A stretch of 64,000 bases of DNA. Origin: Pedobacter polaris. GTDB taxonomy: Bacteria; Bacteroidota; Bacteroidia; Sphingobacteriales; Sphingobacteriaceae. Numbering within the stretch: the stretch's first letter is position 1; each line of letters starts with the position of its first letter. The notes beneath the pieces were generated by a model, which saw nothing but the letters and a program-made list of their open reading frames with translations, was not told the DNA's origin and did no database searches. A program made the position numbers and the translations under genes. The stretch covers positions 806,314 through 870,313 of the forward strand of contig NZ_SWBR01000002.1 of NCBI RefSeq assembly GCF_005116505.1, in the 5' to 3' direction. Positions 35,517 to 44,059 of the stretch are shown piece by piece.

Positions 35517-37997
35517 TTATTGTGAAATTGTTATTTCGTAAACGGCACCAGGCTTGGTAACAAAGCTTGTGTCATACAACATACTTAGGTTATTCTTAGT
35601 CTTTTTAGAAACAGCTTTTTGCCCAGCAATTTTGACTGGTACATTTGTTAAAAGGTTTAATACACCTCCGTTTTTGGCTTGTATTTTCGCCTTACTTAAT
35701 TTACCATTCTCCCAATTCATATCTACTACAAAACCCCCACGAGCAACCAGTCCTTTAACAGAACCATTAACCCAAGCTGCAGAAAGAGCTGGCAATAATT
35801 GAATTTTATCCAAATGACTTTGCAAAAGCATTTCTGCAATACCTGCAGTTGCACCAAAATTGCCATCTATTTGGAAAGGAGGATGTGTATCAAAAAGATT
35901 ATTTAATGTAGAATTTTTTAACAATTCTTGGTACATTTTGTAAGCATGATTTCCATCGAGCATTCTAGCCCAAAAGTTAATTTTCCATGCTTTACTCCAA
36001 CCCGTTCCCTCGTCACCACGAACGATTAAAGTCTGCCTAGCTGCGTTTGAATACACAGTATCAATTAATGGAGAAATTTCCCTGCCTGGGTGCAATCCAA
36101 ATAAATGAGAAATATGGCGATGCTGTGGATCTTCGTCCTCAAAATCACCATACCACTCTTGCAGGTTACCTTTTTTGCCAACTTTAAGCGGATGAAGTTT
36201 GGCATATTTTGCTTTTAGCACTGCTGAAAACTCTTTATCAATGCCTAAAATTGCAGAAGCATCCATTACATTTCTGAATAAATCTCTTATGATAGACATA
36301 TCCATTGTAGAAGCAATGGTTACTACTTCTTTATTCCCGTTAGGTAAAATGTAACTATTTTCTGGAGAGGTTGAAGGAGCGGTTACTAAATACCCGTCTT
36401 TTTCTACCAGCCAATCTAAACAGAATTCTGCAGCTCCTTTCATTAATGGATAAGCAGTTTCTTTCAAATATTTTTTATCTCCTGTAAATAAATAATGTTC
36501 GTATAAATGCTGTGATAACCAAGGACTGCCTAATGACCAGTTAGCCCATCTTGGATCGCCCCCTCCTTCACCTACCGGATTAGTTTGTGCCCAAATATCT
36601 GAATTGTGATGTGCTGCCCAGCCAGCCGCCTTATAATAATTGGTTGCTGTTGCTTTACCGTTAACCGCCATGTGTTTAATCTGCGTGATTAATGGTTCTG
36701 TTAGCTCCGATAAATTGCAAACTTCTGCTGGCCAATAGTTCATTTGAAGGTTAATGTTGGTTGTAAAATTACTTCGCCAAGAGGGTCTAATTGATGCATT
36801 CCAAATCCCTTGTAAATTGGCTGCAATCCCACTTGGGCGAGAGCAAGAAATCAATAAGTACCTTCCAAAATCAAAGTATAACTGTTCTAGTCCGAAATCT
36901 GTTTTGCCAGTTTTATAATTTGCTAATCTTTCATTGGTAGGTACATTGGCTAATAAATCTCCAACATTGTTGATGTTTAATTTTACTCTATTAAAAAAAT
37001 ATTGATAATCTGTAATGTGCGCTTTTTTTAATGCTAAATATGTTTTTAAACTTGCTGCTTTTAAAAAATTAACAGCAATTGCTGTTTCGTCCTTACCGTT
37101 TAAATCTGGGTATTGATCATACCCATTATAACTTGTTGAACCTGATATTAGTACTAAAATTTCTGAAGCTCCGTTAACATTTAATAAACTATCTGTACTT
37201 AGTTTTCCATCCGTGCTAATTACTTTAAGTCTTGTTTGGTAACGCATGCCATTGTGGTGCAAACTATCAGCGTATATTATAGGTTTAGGATTTCTGCGTT
37301 CATCAGAATAAGTCCTTGCCTTTCCTTTTAATACTAATTCGTTATTGTTCTCTCCAGCAACTTTAAATTGAAGTTCAGTATTTAAGCCAAAACTTACATC
37401 AATTGCATTAGATTTATTAGAGGTTAATCGCATTACAATCACTTGATCTGGTGCCGATGAAAAATATTCTCTTGTATATTCTACTCCATCTACTGTAAAT
37501 TTTGTGGTGGCAATTGCATCAGCAATGTTTAAGGTTCTGATGTAATTACTTACTTCGCCAATTAACTTTTGCTTTAAAACTACATTTGCCAAGGGTTGAT
37601 ACATATTTGTATTTGGACCTTGCATTTTGCGCATTAGTTTTACGGCATCTCCATTTTTGCCTTCAAAAAGTAGTTTTCTAACTTGAGGTAAATATTGTGG
37701 TGCTTGCGGATTTGGATTAGGATTTACTGGTCCACCGGTCCATAGCGTTTCTTCATTTAATTGAATCAATTCATTATCAATTCTTCCAAATATCATTGCT
37801 CCTAATCTTCCATTGCCTATCGGAAGTGCTTCATCCCAGTTCTTAGCAGATTTAGTATACCACAAAGTTTGGGTTAAGGAAGTAGGTTTTAACTTAACTG
37901 ATTTTTCTTGGGCTAAAAGCGTTGCATCAATACACACCAACAACACCCATAAAATAATGTTTCGAAAGGCCATAAGGATATATTTGGTTGTTATCAT
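35517..37997 (-). CDS. GH95 family alpha-L-fucosidase/alpha-L-galactosidase
   Basis: An 826-residue exported enzyme. GH95 blocks are WDEALPIGNGRLGAMIFGRIDNELIQLNEETLWTG, LQGIWNASIRPSWRSNFTTNINLQMNYWPAEVCN (the Asn residues that activate water), the acid Glu in STSPENSYIL, and QIDGNFGATAGIAEMLLQS (catalytic Asp). The family inverts alpha-1,2-linked L-fucose or L-galactose, found on RG-I/RG-II, xyloglucan and arabinogalactan. The start at 37997 gives MITTKYILMAFRN; the internal Met at 37973 (MAFRNIILW) gives a cleaner signal and sits just after AACCAAATA. It is the first gene of the run GH95-MG2-sulfatase-PL11-CE12-CE12, 60-90 bases after the third tandem operator. Confidence 0.92.
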   Translation of the reverse strand: MITTKYILMAFRNIILWVLLVCIDATLLAQEKSVKLKPTSLTQTLWYTKSAKNWDEALPIGNGRLGAMIFGRIDNELIQLNEETLWTGGPVNPNPNPQAPQYLPQVRKLLFEGKNGDAVKLMRKMQGPNTNMYQPLANVVLKQKLIGEVSNYIRTLNIADAIATTKFTVDGVEYTREYFSSAPDQVIVMRLTSNKSNAIDVSFGLNTELQFKVAGENNNELVLKGKARTYSDERRNPKPIIYADSLHHNGMRYQTRLKVISTDGKLSTDSLLNVNGASEILVLISGSTSYNGYDQYPDLNGKDETAIAVNFLKAASLKTYLALKKAHITDYQYFFNRVKLNINNVGDLLANVPTNERLANYKTGKTDFGLEQLYFDFGRYLLISCSRPSGIAANLQGIWNASIRPSWRSNFTTNINLQMNYWPAEVCNLSELTEPLITQIKHMAVNGKATATNYYKAAGWAAHHNSDIWAQTNPVGEGGGDPRWANWSLGSPWLSQHLYEHYLFTGDKKYLKETAYPLMKGAAEFCLDWLVEKDGYLVTAPSTSPENSYILPNGNKEVVTIASTMDMSIIRDLFRNVMDASAILGIDKEFSAVLKAKYAKLHPLKVGKKGNLQEWYGDFEDEDPQHRHISHLFGLHPGREISPLIDTVYSNAARQTLIVRGDEGTGWSKAWKINFWARMLDGNHAYKMYQELLKNSTLNNLFDTHPPFQIDGNFGATAGIAEMLLQSHLDKIQLLPALSAAWVNGSVKGLVARGGFVVDMNWENGKLSKAKIQAKNGGVLNLLTNVPVKIAGQKAVSKKTKNNLSMLYDTSFVTKPGAVYEITISQ

Positions 37998-38059
37998 TAA
38001 TTATAATATGCTATGTTTTAATGATAGTTGCCAATTTAATTAGTTAATTATTGAGTTGC

Positions 38060-38076
38060 ATCCTGTGCCATCCTGT
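38060..38076 (-). promoter_or_regulatory. Tandem ACAGGAT operator candidate, copy 3
   Basis: The minus strand reads ACAGGATGGCACAGGAT, two perfect 7-mers with 10-base spacing. It lies 63 bases upstream of the GH95 start (87 from the alternative start) and about 190 bases upstream of the divergent GH51 start, so it could serve either or both operons. The match to copy 1 is exact in both half-sites. Confidence 0.65.
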
Positions 38077-38136
38077 TTTTATATCTATTTAATATGTATT
38101 GATGTAATAAGGTTATGACAGTTATAAACTAAACTC

Positions 38137-38162
38137 ATTTACCTTCATTATCAATGGTAAAT
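38137..38162. promoter_or_regulatory. Inverted repeat upstream of the arabinosidase operon
   Basis: ATTTACC (38137-38143) and GGTAAAT (38156-38162) form 7-base arms around a 12-base centre. It lies about 100 bases upstream of the GH51 start and could be a dimeric repressor site or a small hairpin. Confidence 0.35.
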
Positions 38163-38262
38163 ACCTGTTTAAAAATATTCTTAAATAATAATCGTACAAA
38201 TGACGTTTATTATTCTAAATATTTTACTTTTACAGTTTAGATCTTTCCAAATATTAAACTTT

Positions 38263-40269
38263 ATGAAAATTAATTCTCATACCAAGAGCGTGTTATGTCT
38301 CTTTGTAGCTTATTGCTTTATTAGTTTTGGGCTATCAAATCAATCTTTAGCACAGCAAACAAAAACATTTTTGGTTAAAACAGATCAATCAATTGCTAAA
38401 ATTGAACCTAAAATGTGGGGTGTATTTTTTGAGGATATTAATTTTGGTGCTGATGGTGGCATCTACGCTGAGTTGATCAAAAATAGATCCTTCGAATTTG
38501 CCAAACCCTTAATGGGTTGGTCAATTTACAGAAATAGACAAAAAGAGGGTGAAGTTTTGGTTATTAATCGCAAAGAAGTAAATGACGCAAATCCAAGATA
38601 TTTACAGGTTAAAAGACAAACTGATGATTTCGAGCTTATCAATGAGGGTTTTAAAGGTATAGGAATTAAAAAAGGAATACGTTACGATTTTTCAATGTTA
38701 TATCGCATGCCTACATTAGGTATTAAAATGATATTACAATTAAAGACTGCCGACAATAAAATAATTGGTCAAACAGTTTTAACTCCATCACAAACAAACG
38801 GAGCCACTTGGCAAAAACAAGCTGCCAATATCATTGCAACAGAAACCGATCCAAAAGCCAAATTCTCTATTATATTTCAAGGTAAAGGAGATATAGACTT
38901 AGATATGATTTCTTTGTTTCCTAGCGATACTTGGAAGAACAGACCACAAGGGTTAAGAGCTGATATGGTGCAAATGTTGGCTGATATGAAACCAGGTTTT
39001 ATCCGTTTCCCGGGTGGGTGTATTGTTGAGGGAACAGACTTAGCAAATCGTTACCAATGGAAAAACACCATAGGTCCAATTGAAAACCGTAAGATGATCA
39101 TGAACAGGTGGAACGTTGAATTTGCCCATCGCCCTGCACCAGATTATTACCAAACTTTTGGATTAGGTTTTTTAGAATATTTTCAACTTGCTGAAGATTT
39201 AGGATCTGAGGCTTTGCCTATTTTAAATTGCGGAATGGCTTGCCAATACAATACAGGTGAGGTTGCTGTTTTGGATGAATTAGATCCTTATGTACAAGAT
39301 GCCTTGGATTTAATTGAATTTGCAAATGGTGATATCAATACCAAATGGGGCAAAAAGAGAGCAGATTTAGGTCATCCAAAGCCTTTTAACCTAAAAATGT
39401 TAGGTATTGGAAACGAAAACTGGGGACCACAATATTTAGAGCGTTTAGCAATTTTTACTAAAGCCATTAAAGCAAAATACCCAGAAATTAAACTTATCAA
39501 TAGCTCTGGCACAGGGCCAGATGGAGATCGGTTCGACTTATTAAATACATCTCTTAGAAACAGCAAGGCAGATTTTATTGATGAACATTACTACAAACCT
39601 GCAGATTGGTTTCTAAAAAATGCTGGCCGTTATGATAATTATCCTAGAAATGATTCGAAAGTTTTTGTGGGCGAATACGCTGTACATGCAGACTCTAAAG
39701 TTATTGGAAGCAATAGAAATAACTGGCAAAGTGCACTAGCCGCTGCAGCATTAATGACCGGTTTAGAACGTAATGCAGATGTAGTTCAAATGGCATCATA
39801 CGCTCCTCTTTTTGCACATGTTGATGCATGGCAATGGGCTCCAGATATGATTTGGGTAGATAACTTAAACGTTTATGGCACACCAGATTATTATGTTCAA
39901 AAATTATTCTCTACCAATAAAGGTACAGATGTAGTGTCAATTACAGCAGATGAAAAGAACGTGATTGGCCAAGATGGCCTTTATGCTTCAGCTGTTACTG
40001 ATAAGACCACCAATGAGCTAATTATCAAAATTGCCAATACCGCCAATCAAACTCAAACCATCAATTTGAATTTAGATGGCAAGAAAAAATTAAAATCAAA
40101 AGCCTCTTTGGATGAATTGGAGAACAACAACCTATCTGAAACTAACTCATTAGAAAGACCAACTACCATTGCACCAAAAACAACAACCATAACACTTAAG
40201 GGCAAAAGACTAAGCTTAGTTTTAAAACCATACTCATTTAACGTAATCAGAATACCATTTAATTCATAA
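38263..40269 (+). CDS. GH51 alpha-L-arabinofuranosidase (first of two)
   Basis: Read from ATG 38263, which starts [19 protein letters not shown] and gives a proper Sec signal ending SLAQ. An upstream in-frame ATG at 38200 would add a 21-residue hydrophobic extension and is less likely. GH51 blocks are [43 protein letters not shown], the acid/base Glu in [17 protein letters not shown] and the nucleophile Glu in [12 protein letters not shown] carbohydrate-binding-like insert lies between the first two blocks. The family releases terminal alpha-L-arabinofuranose from arabinan and arabinogalactan. It opens the plus-strand arabinose run and is followed at 5 bases by a second, shorter GH51. Confidence 0.93.
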   Translation: MKINSHTKSVLCLFVAYCFISFGLSNQSLAQQTKTFLVKTDQSIAKIEPKMWGVFFEDINFGADGGIYAELIKNRSFEFAKPLMGWSIYRNRQKEGEVLVINRKEVNDANPRYLQVKRQTDDFELINEGFKGIGIKKGIRYDFSMLYRMPTLGIKMILQLKTADNKIIGQTVLTPSQTNGATWQKQAANIIATETDPKAKFSIIFQGKGDIDLDMISLFPSDTWKNRPQGLRADMVQMLADMKPGFIRFPGGCIVEGTDLANRYQWKNTIGPIENRKMIMNRWNVEFAHRPAPDYYQTFGLGFLEYFQLAEDLGSEALPILNCGMACQYNTGEVAVLDELDPYVQDALDLIEFANGDINTKWGKKRADLGHPKPFNLKMLGIGNENWGPQYLERLAIFTKAIKAKYPEIKLINSSGTGPDGDRFDLLNTSLRNSKADFIDEHYYKPADWFLKNAGRYDNYPRNDSKVFVGEYAVHADSKVIGSNRNNWQSALAAAALMTGLERNADVVQMASYAPLFAHVDAWQWAPDMIWVDNLNVYGTPDYYVQKLFSTNKGTDVVSITADEKNVIGQDGLYASAVTDKTTNELIIKIANTANQTQTINLNLDGKKKLKSKASLDELENNNLSETNSLERPTTIAPKTTTITLKGKRLSLVLKPYSFNVIRIPFNS

Positions 40270-40274
40270 AAGCC

Positions 40275-41816
40275 ATGAAGAAGCTACTCCTATCTATTTC
40301 TATAATTTGTAGTGCATTCGTTTTAAATGCACAAACAGAAACATCACTAACCATTAAAGCCGCAAATAATCAGATCATTAGCAAACATATTTATGGTCAT
40401 TTCTCTGAGCATTTAGGGCGCTGCATTTATGATGGGTTTTGGGTTGATGAAAATTCTACTATTCCAAATAAAGGAAGAATTAGGTTAGATATTGTTGAAG
40501 CTTTAAAGAAAATCAAAATTCCAAATCTACGTTGGCCAGGGGGATGTTTTGCAGACGAATACCATTGGAGAGATGGAATTGGACCTAGAAATCTCCGTCC
40601 AAAAATGGTAAATACCAATTGGGGAGGTGTTACAGAAGACAATAGTTTTGGAACACATGAGTTTTTAGAGCTTTGTGAAATGCTACAAACAGAACCCTAC
40701 ATTGCTGGTAACGTTGGTAGTGGAACAGTTGAGGAAATGGCTAAATGGGTTGAATATTTAAACTTTGACGGTGTTAGTCCGATGACAGCTATCCGTAAGG
40801 AAAATGGACGAGAAAAGCCTTGGAAGGTAGCTTTTTGGGGCGTTGGAAATGAAAGTTGGGGTTGTGGAGGAAACATGACTGCACAGTATTACAGTGATTT
40901 ATATCGCAGATATGCAACTTATGCACGTGATTATCCGGGTGCACCACTTAAAAAAATTGCTGCTGGTGCCAATTCAGATGATTACAAGTGGACAGAAACC
41001 TGTATGAAAAATATGGGCAGACAGATGTGGGGTTTAACCTTACATTATTACACCATCCCTACCGGTAAATGGAATGCAAAAGGATCGGCTACTAATTTTG
41101 ATGAAAATCAATATTTCACTACCATGCAAAACTGTTTAAGGATGGAAGAATTAGTGACTAAACATTCAGCTATTATGGATAAATATGATCCAAATAAAAA
41201 AGTAGCATTGGTTGTTGATGAATGGGGAATTTGGACTGATGTTGAACCTGGCACAAATCCTGGGTTTTTATACCAGCAAAATAGCCTACGCGATGCTTTA
41301 ATTGCTGGTACAACGCTAAACATCTTTAATAACCACTCAGATAGAGTAAAAATGGCAAACTTAGCCCAAACAGTAAACGTTTTGCAAGCTTTAGTTTTAA
41401 CTGAAAAAAATAAGGTGATTTTAACGCCAACTTATCACATTTTTGATTTGTACAAAGTTCATCAGGATGCTAAATATTTACCGATTGATTTCGTAAGTCC
41501 TGATTATACTTCTGGTGATAAAAAAATTCCTGCACTAAATGTCTCTGCCTCACAAGATGAAACAGGTGCAATACACATTTCATTAGTTAATCTGGATCCG
41601 AATAAGAAAATTACTTTAAATACTGTTTTAGAAGGATTAAACTGGAAAAATGTAACAGGTCAAATCTTAACTTCAGCTAAAATTACTGATGTAAATTCAT
41701 TTGATAATCCTAATAAAATCCACATTGTGAAATTTAATGGCGCTAAGAAAAGTGGCAACAAACTTTCTGTAGAATTACCAGCACAATCTGTGGTTGTTTT
41801 AGAATTAAAAAACTAA
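40275..41816 (+). CDS. GH51 alpha-L-arabinofuranosidase (second)
   Basis: A 513-residue exported enzyme (signal FVLNAQ), about the usual length of the classical GH51 enzymes. Motifs are [43 protein letters not shown], acid/base Glu in [12 protein letters not shown] and nucleophile Glu in [11 protein letters not shown]. HDFxxxxxH-type loops and the C-terminal beta-sandwich ([10 protein letters not shown]) are complete. It differs clearly from the 669-residue GH51 upstream, so the two are different subtypes rather than a recent duplication. They probably split arabinan linkages between them. Confidence 0.94.
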   Translation: MKKLLLSISIICSAFVLNAQTETSLTIKAANNQIISKHIYGHFSEHLGRCIYDGFWVDENSTIPNKGRIRLDIVEALKKIKIPNLRWPGGCFADEYHWRDGIGPRNLRPKMVNTNWGGVTEDNSFGTHEFLELCEMLQTEPYIAGNVGSGTVEEMAKWVEYLNFDGVSPMTAIRKENGREKPWKVAFWGVGNESWGCGGNMTAQYYSDLYRRYATYARDYPGAPLKKIAAGANSDDYKWTETCMKNMGRQMWGLTLHYYTIPTGKWNAKGSATNFDENQYFTTMQNCLRMEELVTKHSAIMDKYDPNKKVALVVDEWGIWTDVEPGTNPGFLYQQNSLRDALIAGTTLNIFNNHSDRVKMANLAQTVNVLQALVLTEKNKVILTPTYHIFDLYKVHQDAKYLPIDFVSPDYTSGDKKIPALNVSASQDETGAIHISLVNLDPNKKITLNTVLEGLNWKNVTGQILTSAKITDVNSFDNPNKIHIVKFNGAKKSGNKLSVELPAQSVVVLELKN

Positions 41817-41824
41817 CTAAATTG

Positions 41825-41874
41825 TTGGCGGGGGACGCCATCAAAAGAAATTCAAACGTTGGCGTCCTCGCCAA
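41825..41874. repeat. GC-rich hairpin repeat between GH51 and GH43 genes
   Basis: TTGGCGGGGGACGCCA (41825-41840) and TGGCGTCCTCGCCAA (41860-41874) are near-perfect inverted copies with a single bulged base and a 19-base loop. Each arm is itself partly palindromic (GGCG...CGCC). The GC content stands out against an AT-rich background. It is probably a dispersed intergenic element or an mRNA-processing hairpin; no T-run follows. Confidence 0.55.
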
Positions 41875-41902
41875 TGGATTTTAGAATATCATAAAAAACA
41901 TA

Positions 41903-42829
41903 ATGAAAAAACTCCTATTTCTAAGCTTCATACTCTTCATCTCATTCAATGTAAATGCGCAAAAAAATTACATTTTTGCCTACTTTAACAACAATGGGCA
42001 AGATGGGCTTCATTTAGCTTATAGCAAAGATGGTTATCAATGGACAGCTTTAAAAAATGACAAATCGTTTTTAACACCAACAGTTAGTAAGGATAAATTA
42101 ATGAGAGACCCTTGCATTGTTAGAGGTGCTGATGGTTTATTTCATATGGTGTGGACAGTAAGCTGGAAAGATAAGGGAATTGGTTATGCAAGCTCTAAAG
42201 ATTTAATTAATTGGAGCGAACAACAATTTATACCAGTAATGGCTAAAGAAGAAGGTGCAAGAAACACATGGGCACCAGAAATTACTTATGATGAAGCCAC
42301 CAAAACGTATATGATTTACTGGGCAACCACCATCATTGGTAAGTTTCCCGAAACAGCATCAAAAGCCGATGATGGTTATAACCACAGAATGTACTACGTT
42401 ACTACCAAAGATTTTAAAACATTTTCTGAAACCAAGCTACTATATGATCCTGGTTTTAATGTAATTGATGCCACCATTGTAAAAGACAAAAACAGGTTTG
42501 TGATGTTCTTAAAAGACGAAACCAGAGAGCCAGATCAAAAAAATCTTAAAATTGCTTATAGCGATAACTTGGTTGGCCCCTACTCAAAAGCCAGTCCAAA
42601 AATTACTGGAAATTATTGGGCAGAAGGACCAACAACTTTAAAAATAGGAAATGATTGGTTAGTTTATTTCGATAAGTACAGAGATCATAAATATGGCGCT
42701 ATCCAGTCTGCTGATTTGGTAAACTGGACTGATGTATCTGCTAAAATATCTTTACCAAAAGGAATTAGGCATGGTACCATTTTAACCATCAAGAAAAAAG
42801 AATTAAAGAAATTATTAGCAGTAAATTAA
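41903..42829 (+). CDS. GH43-like five-bladed propeller glycosidase
   Basis: A 308-residue exported protein (signal FNVNAQ) with the GH43 clan layout: LMRDPCIVRGADGLFHMVWTVSW (Asp of the catalytic base region), TWAPEITYDEATKTYMIYWA, FNVIDATIVKDKNRFVMFLKDE (second Asp), and NYWAEGPTTLKIG (acid Glu). The repeated HLAYSKDGYQW and YASSKDLINW blades are typical of the five-bladed propeller. Family members cleave alpha-L-arabinofuranose, beta-xylose or beta-galactose; the subfamily was not resolved. It is 1 base from the next GH43 gene (stop 42829, start 42831), so the two are co-translated. Confidence 0.87.
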   Translation: MKKLLFLSFILFISFNVNAQKNYIFAYFNNNGQDGLHLAYSKDGYQWTALKNDKSFLTPTVSKDKLMRDPCIVRGADGLFHMVWTVSWKDKGIGYASSKDLINWSEQQFIPVMAKEEGARNTWAPEITYDEATKTYMIYWATTIIGKFPETASKADDGYNHRMYYVTTKDFKTFSETKLLYDPGFNVIDATIVKDKNRFVMFLKDETREPDQKNLKIAYSDNLVGPYSKASPKITGNYWAEGPTTLKIGNDWLVYFDKYRDHKYGAIQSADLVNWTDVSAKISLPKGIRHGTILTIKKKELKKLLAVN

Positions 42830-42830
42830 A

Positions 42831-43808
42831 ATGAAAAATAATACAAAAATTCTTGGTTTAGGATTGATAACCGTTTTTTTTAATCTTACCTCAGCTAAAT
42901 CACAAGAAAAGATCATCGTTTCAAAAGGTAATCCAATCATAACAGATAAATATACAGCAGACCCTGCAGCCTATGTTTATGGCGATTCTGTTTATTTATA
43001 TACTGGCCATGATGTGCCGAAACCACCCAAAAATAGTTACGAAATGCATGAATGGTTAGTTTATTCATCTGCAGATATGGTAACCTGGAAGGAACATAAA
43101 TCTCCTCTAGATGTTAAGGCTTTCGCTTGGGCAAAAAAAGATGCATGGGCTTCGCAAGTAATAGAAAGAGATGGTAAATTCTATTGGTATGTTGCTATTG
43201 AACACGGCACCATACACGGTAAATCAATTGGTATTGCAGTTTCTGATAGTCCGAGGGGACCATTCAAAGATGCATTGGGCAAAGCATTAATTACCAATGA
43301 TATGACCACAGATGTAAAAATTAGTTGGGATGATATTGATCCTTCTGTAATTATTGATGATGATGGTCAGGCTTACTTATTTTGGGGCAACCAGAAGTGC
43401 CGTTATGTAAAGTTAAAGAAGAACATGATAGAAATGGATGGTCCAATTGTAACTTTAGATTTACCCGAATTTACAGAGGCTCCTTGGATACATAAAAGAA
43501 AGGGATGGTATTATCTTTCTTATGCATCGCAATTTCCTGAAAAAATAGTTTATGCCATGAGCAAAAAAATAACTGGACCTTGGGAATACAAAGGCATATT
43601 AAATGAAATTGCTGGCAACTCGAATACTAACCATCAAGCCATTATTGATTTTAAGGGCAAATCTTATTTCATTTATCATAATGGTGGCATCAATACAGAA
43701 GGTGGCAGCTTTAGAAGATCAGTATGTATAGATTATTTATACTATAATAAAGATGGAACTATGAAAAGAGTAGTAATGACTAGTGAAGGGATTAAGAAGG
43801 CGAATTAA
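42831..43808 (+). CDS. GH43 arabinosidase/xylosidase-type glycosidase
   Basis: A 325-residue exported protein (signal ends AKSQE). The three GH43 acids are clear: the base Asp in KYTADPAAYVYGD, the pKa modulator Asp in WDDIDPSVIIDDDGQAYLFWG and the acid Glu in LPEFTEAPWIHKRKGWYYLSYAS. NSNTNHQAIIDFKGKSYFIYHNG near the end is also characteristic. It is a typical small alpha-L-arabinofuranosidase or endo-arabinanase-type member without an accessory domain. It closes the tightly packed GH51-GH51-GH43-GH43 run; a 251-base gap with repeats separates it from the GH127 gene. Confidence 0.92.
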   Translation: MKNNTKILGLGLITVFFNLTSAKSQEKIIVSKGNPIITDKYTADPAAYVYGDSVYLYTGHDVPKPPKNSYEMHEWLVYSSADMVTWKEHKSPLDVKAFAWAKKDAWASQVIERDGKFYWYVAIEHGTIHGKSIGIAVSDSPRGPFKDALGKALITNDMTTDVKISWDDIDPSVIIDDDGQAYLFWGNQKCRYVKLKKNMIEMDGPIVTLDLPEFTEAPWIHKRKGWYYLSYASQFPEKIVYAMSKKITGPWEYKGILNEIAGNSNTNHQAIIDFKGKSYFIYHNGGINTEGGSFRRSVCIDYLYYNKDGTMKRVVMTSEGIKKAN

Positions 43809-43823
43809 TTAATCGAAGACTTC

Positions 43824-43888
43824 ACCACCTAGGCACATAGAAAACATAGGTTTATTTTTTTCTATATGTGCTATGTTTCTATGTGGTT
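43824..43888. repeat. Inverted pair of ACCACATAG-type elements
   Basis: ACCACCTAGGCACATAG on the left (43824-43840) and its imperfect inverse CTATGTTTCTATGTGGT on the right (to 43887) enclose a T-rich centre. It could fold into a large hairpin just after the GH43 stop. It is related to the single elements at 25924 and 26119. Confidence 0.5.
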
Positions 43889-43955
43889 TAAAAATTAGAA
43901 AAGCAAGTAGCTTTAACTATCAAAGTCCGCCCTTCTTTACGCTAAATCTTTTTTG

Positions 43956-44030
43956 CTGTCCTTCCGACTTGGAGGAATCTGCTGAAAGAAGTCCATTGCA
44001 ATAGATTCTTCGCTGCGCTCTGAATGACAG
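43956..44030. repeat. Paired REP-like element
   Basis: The left arm starts CTGTCCTTCCGACTTGGAGG and ends GAATCT at 43980. The right arm, 44003-44030, starts AGATTCTTCGCTGCGCTC and ends GAATGACAG. The arms are roughly inverse to each other. The right arm matches the single element at 16375-16402. This is a common Bacteroidota intergenic repeat type, found here just upstream of the GH127 gene. Confidence 0.6.
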
Positions 44031-44059
44031 GTTACGTTTAGAATAAAAAATAATCAAAT

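Noticed and set aside
38200..38262. Upstream ATG as start of the first GH51 gene
   Set aside because: It adds a second hydrophobic stretch before a complete Sec signal; the ATG at 38263 gives the normal N-terminus.
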